Assembly: GCF_003858635.1 (NCBI RefSeq)
Contig: NZ_RQJO01000008.1
Coordinates: 1,488,001-1,552,000 of the forward strand
Length of the DNA stretch: 64,000 nt
Direction of reading: 5' to 3'
Source of the DNA: Larkinella rosea
GTDB lineage: Bacteria; Bacteroidota; Bacteroidia; Cytophagales; Spirosomataceae
The number at the start of each line of letters is the position of its first letter. Position 1 is the stretch's first letter. The notes beneath the pieces were generated by a model that saw only the letters and a program-made list of their open reading frames with translations, ran no database searches and had not been told where the DNA came from. Positions 26,537 through 35,895 of this stretch are shown here, piece by piece. The position numbers and the translations under genes were made by a program.

Positions 26537-27916
26537 TTAGTTGAAATACCGATCGGCAAAAAGCAGGAACGTGGGCCAGTTCGGGCCGGTGGTATGACCC
26601 CCGCTGTGCTGCCGAAAAGCCACGTCGCCGTCGACCAGGGCGGTTTCGATGGGCGGAAATTCCATCGTTCCCATGTCTTTTCTGCCCAGTAGTTTATAAA
26701 CCGGTCCGGCATACGCGCCCCCCAGAAACATTCCCTTGGCATCGACCCAGTTGCCCTCCACTTTGGGCGAACCGGAGCTGATGAAAACCGGTCGCGGGGC
26801 GCAAAGGGCCACCAGTTCGTGCGCATCGACAGGTAAATCGTTGGGTGTCAGTGGTCCGGCGTATTTGATGAAATTGCCCGCCATCCAGTGGTATTCGCCG
26901 GATGCCGCCACATTTTCGACCTGCTCACCGAATTTACGCCGGTGAATTTTGACTCCGCCTTCGCCCGACGACCCCACAAAGGCAATGGCAAACCGGGGTT
27001 CATACGCCATCGTAACGGCAGTTGCCTTGCCGTAGCGCGAAAGCCCTTCGATACCTACTTTCCTGGCGTCGACGGCTTTGTCGGTTTCAAAGTAATCGAG
27101 CGCCCGGCTGGCTCCCCAGGCCCAGGCCCGCAAGGCCCCCCAATCGTCGGGCTTCCGGGGCTGCCCTTTGTTGACCAGACCAATGATGCCCTTCGTCAAA
27201 CCCGCGCCGTTGTCGGCCTGGTAACTGGTGGGATAAATGACCGCATAGCCCCAGCCCTTGGCCAGCAGTTGCTGCTGCCAGGTCGGTTCGGGCTTGGCCG
27301 GTAGCGTAGTAGCGGGCGGATTGGGCATTCGAAAACCGGGTGGAAACCGAAAACCGTAGCTCATCATGACCGGTACCGGGCTGGTCGAATTGGCTGGCGT
27401 CGAGAGGGTTAGTTCAATGTCAACCTTGATGGCCGGGTAGGATGAATTGTCGACGTGGCCTTGTAGCGTTTTGGTAATTACCGGAAAATCGCCGTTCATT
27501 TCTTTCTTCTCGCTGATCACTTCCCAGGTCACTTTCGGCAGGTTTTTCGGCACGCGTCCGTAAATTTCCCGATCAAAATCCTCCACAATTTCCGGGCGTC
27601 GCTGTTGCCACCATTGTTTCGCCGTCGTTACTTTTTTGCCATTTTTCAACACCAACGGATCGGGTAAACGGGTATATGGACTAGCCTGCGATTCGTCGAC
27701 GTTGGCGGCATTGGGCGCTTCCGGATTGCCCGACGGACCGGGCCGGAGCGCGGTGATGTGCAACTGCTCCAACATCTGTTTATGATCCTTTTCCGACTGC
27801 TCTTTGATGATTGCCTGGGCCGCCAGAAACGCTTTTCGGGTCGAATCCGGCTCCTGCGCTCTGGCCGTTAATGCGGTCAGGACGAGGGCTGTAAGAAAAT
27901 AAATACTACTTTTCAT
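26537..27916 (-). CDS. CE15-like (glucuronoyl methylesterase-type) esterase
   Basis: 459 aa with signal peptide (LTALTARAQ). An alpha/beta hydrolase with nucleophile S293 in GIEGLSRYGKAT, close to the G-C-S-R-x-G-K signature of carbohydrate esterase family 15, with R294 and K297 conserved. Further marks: SYGFRFPPGFRMP, GWGYAVIYPTSYQADNGAG, AWGASRALDYFETD, PRFAIAFVGSSGEGGVK and FISSGSPKVEGNWVDAKGMFLG; the catalytic His is expected in the final HSGGHTTG. CE15 enzymes cut ester bonds between lignin and glucuronoxylan. The sister gene upstream on the same strand is a sialate O-acetylesterase, so both may trim decorated plant polysaccharides. Confidence 0.85.
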   Translation of the reverse strand: MKSSIYFLTALVLTALTARAQEPDSTRKAFLAAQAIIKEQSEKDHKQMLEQLHITALRPGPSGNPEAPNAANVDESQASPYTRLPDPLVLKNGKKVTTAKQWWQQRRPEIVEDFDREIYGRVPKNLPKVTWEVISEKKEMNGDFPVITKTLQGHVDNSSYPAIKVDIELTLSTPANSTSPVPVMMSYGFRFPPGFRMPNPPATTLPAKPEPTWQQQLLAKGWGYAVIYPTSYQADNGAGLTKGIIGLVNKGQPRKPDDWGALRAWAWGASRALDYFETDKAVDARKVGIEGLSRYGKATAVTMAYEPRFAIAFVGSSGEGGVKIHRRKFGEQVENVAASGEYHWMAGNFIKYAGPLTPNDLPVDAHELVALCAPRPVFISSGSPKVEGNWVDAKGMFLGGAYAGPVYKLLGRKDMGTMEFPPIETALVDGDVAFRQHSGGHTTGPNWPTFLLFADRYFN

Positions 27917-27954
27917 GAGCGATTCAGTTGCTGGTTAGGAATAGACAGAAAACG

Positions 27955-29913
27955 TTAGTGACTGGTGGTAAAGGGAGAAGCCGGTAACCCCTCCCGATTA
28001 GACAGATTAGCTCCTTCCGGATTGTCGGCCCAGGCGTAGCGCACCGTCACCGGATTCGGCACCTGATCGTTCCAGACAACAACCTGATTGCCTTCGATTT
28101 TGGCACTTGCCCAGACAAACCGGTGGTCGGCACCCGCAATGGCGAAATGCTTCAATGCACCACCGCCTTTAGCCACCAACCCGCTGCCCGTTTGGGAAAA
28201 CGTGAGCCTGATTTTCGAACCTTCCCGCTTCATCGATTGGTAAACCGGGCCGGAATAAACGACGGTTTTACCGCCATAGGCCAGGTGTTCGGCGGCCAGG
28301 GCCAGTCGTTTGCCGACGGTTTCTTTGTTCAACGGATGAATATCGTTCCACTCGCCCACATCCGTTGCAACCACCATGGCGGTTTTCGGAACGGATAAGG
28401 TTTTGAACTGTGCGTCGCGTAATTCGGCCCACTGGCTTTCGGAAGGCTGGTTTTTTGCCGGGAGGTAATTAGCCAGCTGAACGAACAAAAACGGAAACTG
28501 ACCTTGCTGCCAGTGGTTCCGCCAGTCGGCGATCAGCGCCGGAAACGACCGGCGGTATTCGCTCGCATTTTCTGTGTTGGCTTCGCCCTGGTACCAGATA
28601 ACTCCTTTGATCGCGTAATTCAGCAGGGGCGCAATCAGGGCGTTGAACAGACCTTCCGGTTTATACTGGAAAAACGTCGTGCCGGGCATCGGTCCCGACA
28701 CCGCCCCAACCTGATACTGCCAGCTTCCCTTGAGGTCAATCATTTGCCCGTTAGCCACCAGCTGATACGGTTTGTCGGGAATAAAACCGCCCTTTTCGGC
28801 TGTATTGATCACCCGAACGACCAGCGTATTTTTGCCGGTTTTCAGCAGATTGGCGGGTAGTTCATACCGCCGGGGCGGGTATTGGTAACCGATCGAACCG
28901 GCGAATGTGCCGTTGATAAAAACCGAATCGCTGTCGACAATCCGACCCAGAAAGAGTTTGGCGGGTTTATTCGTCATTTCGGCCGGAACCTCGATCTCTT
29001 TCCGAAACCAGACCACGCCGTTGCCTTTTGGTACGCCCGCATCTTCCCAAAAACCGGGTAGTTGCATGGTCGGCCAGTCCGATGCGTCGTAGGTTGGATC
29101 GGTCCAGTTTTTCTCGCCCTGCCAGCCTTTATCATTTTTACGTAAATTGTTGTACCACAAGCCAATAGCGGTTTTTTCGCTTTGCTGAACTCCGGCTACA
29201 TACGCGCTGTCTTTTACTTTCTCGGCCGTTGCCAGATGATTTGGGAAACGTTTCAGAGCGTCTTCGCTCAGCCAGGCTTCGGCCGGAGAACCACCCACGC
29301 TGGCGTTGATGAGGCCAATCGGAACGCGGTATTTTTCGTAAAGATCGCGGGCGAAAAAATAGCCGACCGCCGAAAACCGCAATACGTTCTGAGGAGTTGC
29401 GGCTTCCCAACGTCCCGGCGGCACATCGTCCTGCGGCTGTTGAAAGTTGTAGCGGGTCGGCAGGAAAAAATGCCGGATGGCCGGATTCTTCGCCTGCGCA
29501 ATTTCGTTCGGATAGCGCTCCTTGACCCGTTCCATCGGTAACACCATGTTCGACTGCCCGGAGCAAACCCAGACATCGCCGATCAGTATATCGTTGACTT
29601 TCAACTGATTACTGCCCTGAACGGTAAGTTGATAAGGCCCTCCCGCTTTCATGGCGGGCAGTTGGAGCTTCCATTTGCCGTCGGAGCCGGTTTGGGCTTT
29701 ACCGGTTTTCCCATTTAAGGTCACTCCGACGGTTTCCCCGGCTTTGGCCCAGCCCCAGACGTTGATGGGGATATCGCGTTGCAAAACCATCCCATCGCTG
29801 ATCAGACGCGGAAGCCGAACCTGACCAAAAACCGCCTGACTGCTCATCACCAGCAGCCAGACAAACCCAATTTGGAGGGCAGAAACGCGTAAGACGATGA
29901 ACCCGGTTTTCAT
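27955..29913 (-). CDS. Exported sialate O-acetylesterase family protein
   Basis: 652 aa from the ATG at 29913, where a signal peptide begins (MKTGFIVLRVSALQIGFVWL); the frame extends to 29973 without signal features. A SASA/SGNH-type esterase: catalytic S121 in WVCSGQSNMVLPM, GNGVVWFRKEIEVP (jelly-roll domain inserted at about 270-400), GVIWYQGEANTEN and VGEWNDIHPLNKETVGKRLA holding the Asp/His pair. It removes acetyl groups from sugars such as acetylated xylan or sialic acid. It is probably co-transcribed with the CE15-like gene 38 bp downstream. The length is normal for the family. Confidence 0.93.
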   Translation of the reverse strand: MKTGFIVLRVSALQIGFVWLLVMSSQAVFGQVRLPRLISDGMVLQRDIPINVWGWAKAGETVGVTLNGKTGKAQTGSDGKWKLQLPAMKAGGPYQLTVQGSNQLKVNDILIGDVWVCSGQSNMVLPMERVKERYPNEIAQAKNPAIRHFFLPTRYNFQQPQDDVPPGRWEAATPQNVLRFSAVGYFFARDLYEKYRVPIGLINASVGGSPAEAWLSEDALKRFPNHLATAEKVKDSAYVAGVQQSEKTAIGLWYNNLRKNDKGWQGEKNWTDPTYDASDWPTMQLPGFWEDAGVPKGNGVVWFRKEIEVPAEMTNKPAKLFLGRIVDSDSVFINGTFAGSIGYQYPPRRYELPANLLKTGKNTLVVRVINTAEKGGFIPDKPYQLVANGQMIDLKGSWQYQVGAVSGPMPGTTFFQYKPEGLFNALIAPLLNYAIKGVIWYQGEANTENASEYRRSFPALIADWRNHWQQGQFPFLFVQLANYLPAKNQPSESQWAELRDAQFKTLSVPKTAMVVATDVGEWNDIHPLNKETVGKRLALAAEHLAYGGKTVVYSGPVYQSMKREGSKIRLTFSQTGSGLVAKGGGALKHFAIAGADHRFVWASAKIEGNQVVVWNDQVPNPVTVRYAWADNPEGANLSNREGLPASPFTTSH

Positions 29914-30178
29914 AAATTCCCTTTGGGAAGACGAGCAATCCGTTCGTGGTTTAACAGAAACCCACCCCGGCAATATCGGAAGTTTTCTGACTAAAAAAGC
30001 CGCCTGTTCCCAATGGCCGGAAAAAATAATCGAATCCCACGCGTTTTGAACCTACTCCGAAAAAACCGGGCTACTGGCAGGCAACCGCCCCGCCCGGGCA
30101 TTTTTATTTATCCCGAAAGTAGACTTACTTCGTGTTCGATTACTCGCGACCCACAAAGAGCTTTTACTCCGAAAAACC

Positions 30179-32845
30179 ATGTTAAAAATTTCCCTCAGTC
30201 TGGTGTATGTTTTTCTGATCCTGATCGCCCTGGTAGGGAAATTCGGGACATCGGAAAAATCGCTCAAAAATATTGATTATCAGGCCGCTGCATCGCAGCC
30301 CAAACCCAGAGTTCAGCCCCAGACGAGCGGGCCCGACGATATTGTGCTGACCACCTTTGCCGGCCCCGATCTGACCCCCAGCCCGGCCTGCCTGGCCGTG
30401 GCGCCTACCGGTGAGGTTTACGTGGGCGTGGATATGATCGGATCGCTGGGGAAAACGCCGGGCAAAGGATATGTGATCAAACTGGTTGACAGCAACAACG
30501 ACGGCAAGGTTGATCAGCACACCCGGTACGCGATGGTCGATAATCCGCGCGGGATCATCGCCAACGGCGATCAGCTGTTTGTTCTCCACACGACGTTTTC
30601 GGCCGAAACCGGCAAAGCCAGCGGCATGGATCTGGTGGTTTTCGAAGATAAAAACCAGGATGGCGTGGCCGATGGACCGTCGAAACCGCTCATTCAAAAC
30701 ATCAGTTCACCAAAATTCCTGCAAAGCCGGGGTACCGACCACGCGACCAACGGAATCCGGATGGGCATCGACGGCTGGATTTACATCGCCGTTGGCGATT
30801 TTGGGTTCCACGATGCCGTGGATCGTTCCGGTAAAAAGATGACGCAACTCGGCGGAGGCATCGTGCGTGTTCGGCCGGACGGCACCGAAATGGAAGTATA
30901 TACGCACGGGATGCGGAATATTTACGACGTTGCCATTGACCCATTGATGAACACGTTCACCCGGGATAATACCAATGACGGCGGGGGATGGAATATTCGT
31001 TTCAGCCACCAGATTCAATCGGGCGAATACGGTTATCCGGTTCTGTTCAAGGGCTTTACGGATGAAATTATTCCTGCTTTGGTCGATGTGGGTGGTGGTT
31101 CCGGTACGGGTTCGCTGTTTCTGGACGACCCGACCTGGCCGGAAAAATACAATCGCGTTCCGATGATGGCCGACTGGGGGCGTAGCCAGTTGTATATCCA
31201 CCGCGTGACGCCGGATGGACCAAGTTACACGCAGAAAGAAGAGGAATTTATTAAACTGGCGCAGATCACCGATGTGGATGTCGACGCGTCGGGTCGGATG
31301 TATCTGTCGGCCTGGGATGGCGCAGGGTACTCCGGAAATCCGGCTAAGGGATTCGTGGAGCGGGCCGTACCCGTCAACTGGAAATACGAGCCTTTTGAAA
31401 ACGTTAAAAAAGCCTCTGTCAATCAGTTAAGTGTCTTGTTGAAATCCGGTAGTGCCGTGGCCCGTCTGGCAGCCCAGCAGGAATTGTTGACCCGCCCCGC
31501 TAAAAATGCCGCTCCTGCCGCCTGGAAAATTGCCGCCGACAAAAGCCTGTCGCTGTCTGCCCGCGTGGCGGGTATGTATACCTACGCGCAGCTTGCGGGT
31601 GAAGAAGGCGTTCCGAATCTGGTGAAACTGACAACGGAGAACGATTTCCGGGAATTTGCCTTGCGGGCCCTGGCCGATCGAAAACCGTATCTCAAAACCG
31701 TACCCATCGAGCCCTTTCTACAGGGACTAAAAGATCCTTCGGAGCGCGTTCGACTCGCGGCTACCATCGGTTTAGGCCGTTTGGGACGGATCGAAGCGGC
31801 TCCGGCCTTGTTGCAGGTGAAAGTTCCGGCGTCGTTTGTGGCCCCGGCCAAGGGAACGGAAGGTCCGCATGCGACGCCTAACGCGGCCCTGGTTCCGGCG
31901 CACATTGCGGTGCGGACGCTGGTGAGCCTGAATGCGGTCGATGCGTGTGTGAACGCCATTGGGACCGAAAATTCGACGATTGCCCTCTGGGCGTTGCGGT
32001 ATATGCACGACCCGAAAGCCGTCACCGGGTTGATTGCGGCTTATCAAAAGTCGAAGGATGAAACCTTGAAAAAACAAATTCTGATTACGTTGTCGCGGTT
32101 GTATAAAAAGGAAGCCGATTACGACGGTTCCTGGTGGTGGAGCACGCGCCCCGATACACACGGTCCTTATTACAAAGGAGTTACGTGGGCGTCGTCGCCG
32201 GTAATCAAGGATTTTCTGACGCAGGAATGGTCGAAAGCCGACGAAACCGGTAAGCAATTTTATGCGGATCTGAACGGTCGGCACCGCATGGAAATTACCG
32301 AGTTTGGGGGCGAAGAAGTCGTGGCTGCGAAGGAAGAAACGAAAGTCGATCTCGAGAAAATCAGAAACCAGAAGGGGCAGGTTGGGAAAGCGTCGATTGA
32401 GGATGTGATGCTGGCAATGGCGAAAATCCCGGGCGATCCGGCGTTGGGCAAAACGTTGTTTACCCAACAAGGCTGCATTGCCTGCCACAGCCTGAGCAAA
32501 ACCGAGACAATGAAAGGCCCATTTATGGGACAAATCGGTTCGATCATGAACCGGGAACAGATCGCCGAATCGATTCTGAAGCCCAATGCGTCGATTTCGC
32601 AGGGGTTTGCAACGGTACAGATCACGGCCAAAGGTAACAAAACGTACCTGGGCTTTGTCACGGAAGAAAGCTCCAGCCGCGTGGTGCTGCGGGATATTAC
32701 GGGGCAGGTTTCTACGATCAAAGCCAGCGACATTCTTTCGCGGAAAGAACTGGAAACATCCATGATGCCGACCGGTTTGGCCAATGCGCTCTCGTACGAA
32801 GAATTTGCCTCGCTGATCACGTTTTTGTCGCAGCAGAAAAAGTAA
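30179..32845 (+). CDS. Propeller, HEAT-repeat and cytochrome c membrane-type dehydrogenase
   Basis: 888 aa. Signal or anchor segment at 5-20. Residues 50-430 are a glucose/sorbosone dehydrogenase-like propeller (LAVAPTGEVYVGVDMIGSLG, DHATNGIRMGIDGWIYIAVGDFG, LGGGIVRVRPDGTEMEVYTHGMRNIYDVAIDP). Residues about 440-690 are HEAT-like helical repeats (VRLAATIGLGRLGRIEAAPAL, STIALWALRYMHDPKAV). The end is a cytochrome c domain with heme motif C766-IA-C769-H770. This is the architecture called PVC-type or DUF7133-containing dehydrogenase. It likely oxidises a sugar-like substrate in the periplasm and passes electrons onward; cofactor unknown. It stands alone, divergent from the esterase pair. Confidence 0.88.
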   Translation: MLKISLSLVYVFLILIALVGKFGTSEKSLKNIDYQAAASQPKPRVQPQTSGPDDIVLTTFAGPDLTPSPACLAVAPTGEVYVGVDMIGSLGKTPGKGYVIKLVDSNNDGKVDQHTRYAMVDNPRGIIANGDQLFVLHTTFSAETGKASGMDLVVFEDKNQDGVADGPSKPLIQNISSPKFLQSRGTDHATNGIRMGIDGWIYIAVGDFGFHDAVDRSGKKMTQLGGGIVRVRPDGTEMEVYTHGMRNIYDVAIDPLMNTFTRDNTNDGGGWNIRFSHQIQSGEYGYPVLFKGFTDEIIPALVDVGGGSGTGSLFLDDPTWPEKYNRVPMMADWGRSQLYIHRVTPDGPSYTQKEEEFIKLAQITDVDVDASGRMYLSAWDGAGYSGNPAKGFVERAVPVNWKYEPFENVKKASVNQLSVLLKSGSAVARLAAQQELLTRPAKNAAPAAWKIAADKSLSLSARVAGMYTYAQLAGEEGVPNLVKLTTENDFREFALRALADRKPYLKTVPIEPFLQGLKDPSERVRLAATIGLGRLGRIEAAPALLQVKVPASFVAPAKGTEGPHATPNAALVPAHIAVRTLVSLNAVDACVNAIGTENSTIALWALRYMHDPKAVTGLIAAYQKSKDETLKKQILITLSRLYKKEADYDGSWWWSTRPDTHGPYYKGVTWASSPVIKDFLTQEWSKADETGKQFYADLNGRHRMEITEFGGEEVVAAKEETKVDLEKIRNQKGQVGKASIEDVMLAMAKIPGDPALGKTLFTQQGCIACHSLSKTETMKGPFMGQIGSIMNREQIAESILKPNASISQGFATVQITAKGNKTYLGFVTEESSSRVVLRDITGQVSTIKASDILSRKELETSMMPTGLANALSYEEFASLITFLSQQKK

Positions 32846-32850
32846 GTACA

Positions 32851-32989
32851 GTTTACGGTTTTTGGTATTCGGTTTACGCCGGACCATCGCTACGGTAGCT
32901 GACGCACGCTTTCGGAACGTGTCAGTCCCGGCGGGGGAACTGCACCGCTCCGGCAGCCCGGCGTAAACTGAAAACCGAATACCGTAAAC
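32851..32989. repeat. Long palindromic element with inner hairpin
   Basis: The left arm 32851-32882 begins GTTTACGGTTTTTGGTATTC and the right arm 32958-32989 ends CCGAATACCGTAAAC; both meet GTTTACGCCGG / CCGGCGTAAAC at the inner edge. The arms differ by a shifted seven-base block. Inside is a second hairpin with CTGAC (32899-32903) and GTCAG (32921-32925). It lies between the propeller gene and lutA. No gene is seen in 32846-33075. Confidence 0.8.
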
Positions 32990-33075
32990 CTATTATTGGA
33001 TTTAACCCATAATTTTTAGTAAATCCATCGGTCTGACTGCTTTAGGTAGGAAAAGCGCCTAAGCCACTCTGCTCT

Positions 33076-33813
33076 ATGACCGTCGGACTGTTCATCCCTT
33101 GTTACGTAAACCAGTTTTACCCACAGGCAGCCATTGCCACGCTTCAACTGCTGCAGAAACTGGGGGTCGATGTGGTGTATCCGCCCCGGCAGACGTGTTG
33201 CGGACAGCCGATGGCCAATTCCGGGTTTGAACACCTGACGCAGGAATGCAATGATCTTTTTCTGGAGAATTTTGCCCGCTTCGATTACATCGTTGCGCCC
33301 TCGGCCAGTTGCGTACTGCACGTTAAACAGCACTTGCATTCGACTGAGGATCAGGCACTGGCGGATCGTACTCGGTCGAGTGTTTACGAATTGGTCGAGT
33401 TTCTGACCGATGTGCTGAAAATCGATGCTTTGAAAGCACGGTTTCCGCACAAAGTCGGGATTCACCAGAGTTGCCACGGTTTGCGGGGCCTGTATCTGGC
33501 GCAAATGAGTGAACTCAACGCAGTGCCGTTTTCCAAACCGGTTCAGCTATTAAACATGGTGGAAGGGCTGGAGCTGGTCGATCTGGACCGGCCCGACGAA
33601 TGCTGCGGTTTTGGGGGTACATTTTGTGTGGCCGAAGAAGCGGTTTCGGTTAAAATGGGCCGGGACCGGGTGACTGACCACGTGAAAAACGGGGCCGAAT
33701 ACATTACGTCCGTCGATCTTTCGTGCCTGATGCACCTCGAAGGCATTCTGCACCGGAACAAGAGCGCCGTAAAAGCCGTACACATTGCAGAAATTTTAAA
33801 TTCGACCATGTGA
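33076..33813 (+). CDS. lutA: Lactate utilisation protein A, (Fe-S)-binding
   Basis: 245 aa. Two cysteine-rich CCG domains: CYVNQFYPQAAIATLQLLQKLG with RQTCCGQPMANSG, and HQSCHGLRG with DECCGFGGTFCVAEEAVS. These bind an iron-sulfur or related centre as in LutA/YkgE and the glycolate oxidase GlcF family. With LutB and LutC it forms the flavin-independent L-lactate oxidase complex in the cytoplasm. Its stop codon overlaps the start of lutB by one base (ATGTGATG context at 33811-33815). No lactate permease gene is adjacent. Confidence 0.93.
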   Translation: MTVGLFIPCYVNQFYPQAAIATLQLLQKLGVDVVYPPRQTCCGQPMANSGFEHLTQECNDLFLENFARFDYIVAPSASCVLHVKQHLHSTEDQALADRTRSSVYELVEFLTDVLKIDALKARFPHKVGIHQSCHGLRGLYLAQMSELNAVPFSKPVQLLNMVEGLELVDLDRPDECCGFGGTFCVAEEAVSVKMGRDRVTDHVKNGAEYITSVDLSCLMHLEGILHRNKSAVKAVHIAEILNSTM

Positions 33814-35207
33814 TGGAAACCAAAACGAAAGATCATGCCGCGCTGGCGGAAGCGTTTATCAAAGACGAGGAACACGTCAACTGGCACGACGGGGCGCTTT
33901 GGTGGATTCGCCAAAAACGGGATATTGCGTCGAAACAAATCCCGGAATGGGAAGCCCTGCGCGAAGCCGCTTCCCAAATAAAAAGCAACGTGTTGTCGAA
34001 TCTGCACGATTACCTGTTGCAGTTTGAAGCCAATCTGATCAAAAACGGCATCACCGTTCACTGGGCGTCCGACGCGGAAGAGCACAACCGCATTGTGTAT
34101 TCGATTCTGAAAGCGAAGGAGATCAACCAGATGATCAAGAGCAAATCGATGCTCACCGAAGAATGCCACCTGAACGAATACCTGGCCGAACGCGGCATCG
34201 ACGTCATCAATTCCGATCTGGGTGAATACATTCAACAGCTTGATAATGAGCCACCCAGCCACATTGTCTTGCCCTGCATTCACAAACGGAAGGAGGAAAT
34301 TGGCGAGATTTTTCACGAACACCTCGGCACCGAAAAAGGTGTTTCGGACCCGACCACACTGACCCGGTTTGCCCGACGGCACCTTCGCAATGCCTTCATT
34401 ACCCGTCGCGCGGCCCTGACCGGTGTTAATTTTGCCGTGGCCGAAACCGGTGAGTACGTCGTTTGCACCAACGAAGGAAATGCCGACATGGGTGCGCATT
34501 TGTCAGACGTGCAGATTGCCTCGATGGGCATCGAAAAGATCGTTCCGCAGAAGAAGCATCTGGGTATATTTTTACGGCTACTGGCCCGCAGTGCGACCGG
34601 CCAGCCGATCACCATTTACTCCAGCCATTTTAAAAAACCGCGCGAAGGGCAGGAAATGCACCTGATTCTGGTCGATCTCGGACGAACCCGCCAGCTGGGC
34701 CGGCCCGAGTTTCGGGAATCATTGAAATGTATCAAATGCGGGGCTTGCATGAATACCTGCCCGGTCTACCGGAAAAGTGGCGGCCTAAGTTATCATAACA
34801 CCATTTCCGGGCCAATTGGGGCCATTCTGGCCCCGAATCTGGATATGAAACGGCACGCCGATCTGCCCTTTGCCTCAACCCTCTGCGGTTCCTGTTCCAA
34901 TGTCTGCCCGGTAAAAATTACTATTCATGATCAGCTGTATCAGTGGCGGCAGGTCATTGTGAAAGAGGGGTTTGCGGCCAATACCAAGGTGTTGGGTATG
35001 AAAGCAATGGCCTGGACGTTGTCGTCGCCGGGCTCGTATGCGCGCATGGGGCGGGCCGGTCGGTGGGTGTTGAACAACATTCCGTTTGCCATCAATAATA
35101 AGCTCAATCCCTGGTATAAACAACGCGAAATGCCGGACGGGCCGAAGGAGTCCTTTGGGGAATGGTATGCCAGGAACCAGAAGGAAAACGGTTCCGATAA
35201 AAAATAA
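33813..35207 (+). CDS. lutB: Lactate utilisation protein B, iron-sulfur
   Basis: 464 aa from the ATG at 33813; the frame is open from 33723 inside lutA but the family sequence starts at METKTKDHAALAEAF. The LUD domain (HWASDAEEHNRIV, KSKSMLTEECHLNEYLAERGIDVINSDLGEYIQQL, GVNFAVAETGEYVVCTNEGN) is followed by a double [4Fe-4S] ferredoxin-like region (CIKCGACMNTCPVYRKSGG and CGSCSNVCPVKI) and a C-terminal DUF3390-like tail. It is the electron-transfer subunit of the LutABC lactate oxidase. LutC follows after 31 bp. Confidence 0.95.
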   Translation: METKTKDHAALAEAFIKDEEHVNWHDGALWWIRQKRDIASKQIPEWEALREAASQIKSNVLSNLHDYLLQFEANLIKNGITVHWASDAEEHNRIVYSILKAKEINQMIKSKSMLTEECHLNEYLAERGIDVINSDLGEYIQQLDNEPPSHIVLPCIHKRKEEIGEIFHEHLGTEKGVSDPTTLTRFARRHLRNAFITRRAALTGVNFAVAETGEYVVCTNEGNADMGAHLSDVQIASMGIEKIVPQKKHLGIFLRLLARSATGQPITIYSSHFKKPREGQEMHLILVDLGRTRQLGRPEFRESLKCIKCGACMNTCPVYRKSGGLSYHNTISGPIGAILAPNLDMKRHADLPFASTLCGSCSNVCPVKITIHDQLYQWRQVIVKEGFAANTKVLGMKAMAWTLSSPGSYARMGRAGRWVLNNIPFAINNKLNPWYKQREMPDGPKESFGEWYARNQKENGSDKK

Positions 35208-35238
35208 AAACCGCTGATCACTGTAACTGAAAACCGGA

Positions 35239-35823
35239 ATGAACACCCGAGAAAGTATTCTGGCTGCGGTTTTGAAAAACCAGCCACCCGCGAGCCCGCT
35301 ACCCGACATCTCCGCGTTTAAGGGCAGTCGTCAGGACGTTGTCGACAACTACCAGGCGGTTTTTACCAGCATCGGCGGAATCGTCCATGTTGTCAATAGT
35401 TTCGCCGAAATCAACGACCGGATTCGGGCGAATTTCGATCCAACGAAACGCATCATTACAACTTTGCCAGCGATGGCCGGTTATGTCGAGTTGATGTCCG
35501 CGACGGCAGATCCGCGCACATTCGATGACGTGGAACTGGCCGTGATTGATGCCCAATTGGCCGTGGCGGAAAATGGGGCGGTCTGGTTACCGGAACAGCA
35601 CATGGGGCAGCGGATCATACCTTACATCTGTCAGCATCTGGCTGTTGTGGTTCCGGCCGAAATCATTGTTCCGACGCTTCACGAAGCTTATGCGCAGATC
35701 GGAGCGGGAGATTACGGTTTTGCGGCTTTCATCGGCGGACCTTCCAAAACCGCTGACATTGAACAGGCTCTCGTGATGGGGGCGCACGGTCCGATTACGA
35801 TGACGGTTTTTATATTGGTCTGA
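35239..35823 (+). CDS. lutC: Lactate utilisation protein C, LUD domain
   Basis: 194 aa, a single LUD domain: DDVELAVIDAQLAVAENGAVWLPEQHMGQRIIPYICQHLAVVVPAE and IGGPSKTADIEQALVMGAHGP. It is the third part of the L-lactate oxidation operon and shorter than some LutC proteins, but complete at both ends. The operon stops at the strong terminator at 35860. Confidence 0.93.
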   Translation: MNTRESILAAVLKNQPPASPLPDISAFKGSRQDVVDNYQAVFTSIGGIVHVVNSFAEINDRIRANFDPTKRIITTLPAMAGYVELMSATADPRTFDDVELAVIDAQLAVAENGAVWLPEQHMGQRIIPYICQHLAVVVPAEIIVPTLHEAYAQIGAGDYGFAAFIGGPSKTADIEQALVMGAHGPITMTVFILV

Positions 35824-35859
35824 TAATCTGTTAATAATTAGTTAATTAACGATTTGCTG

Positions 35860-35895
35860 AATAATGTTGCCAATCTGGCAACATTATTTTTTTCG
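35860..35895 (+). terminator. Intrinsic terminator of the lut operon
   Basis: Perfect 13-bp stem AATAATGTTGCCA / TGGCAACATTATT with a 3-nt loop and a run of T on the + strand. It overlaps the last codons of parB and may also affect that transcript. Confidence 0.9.
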
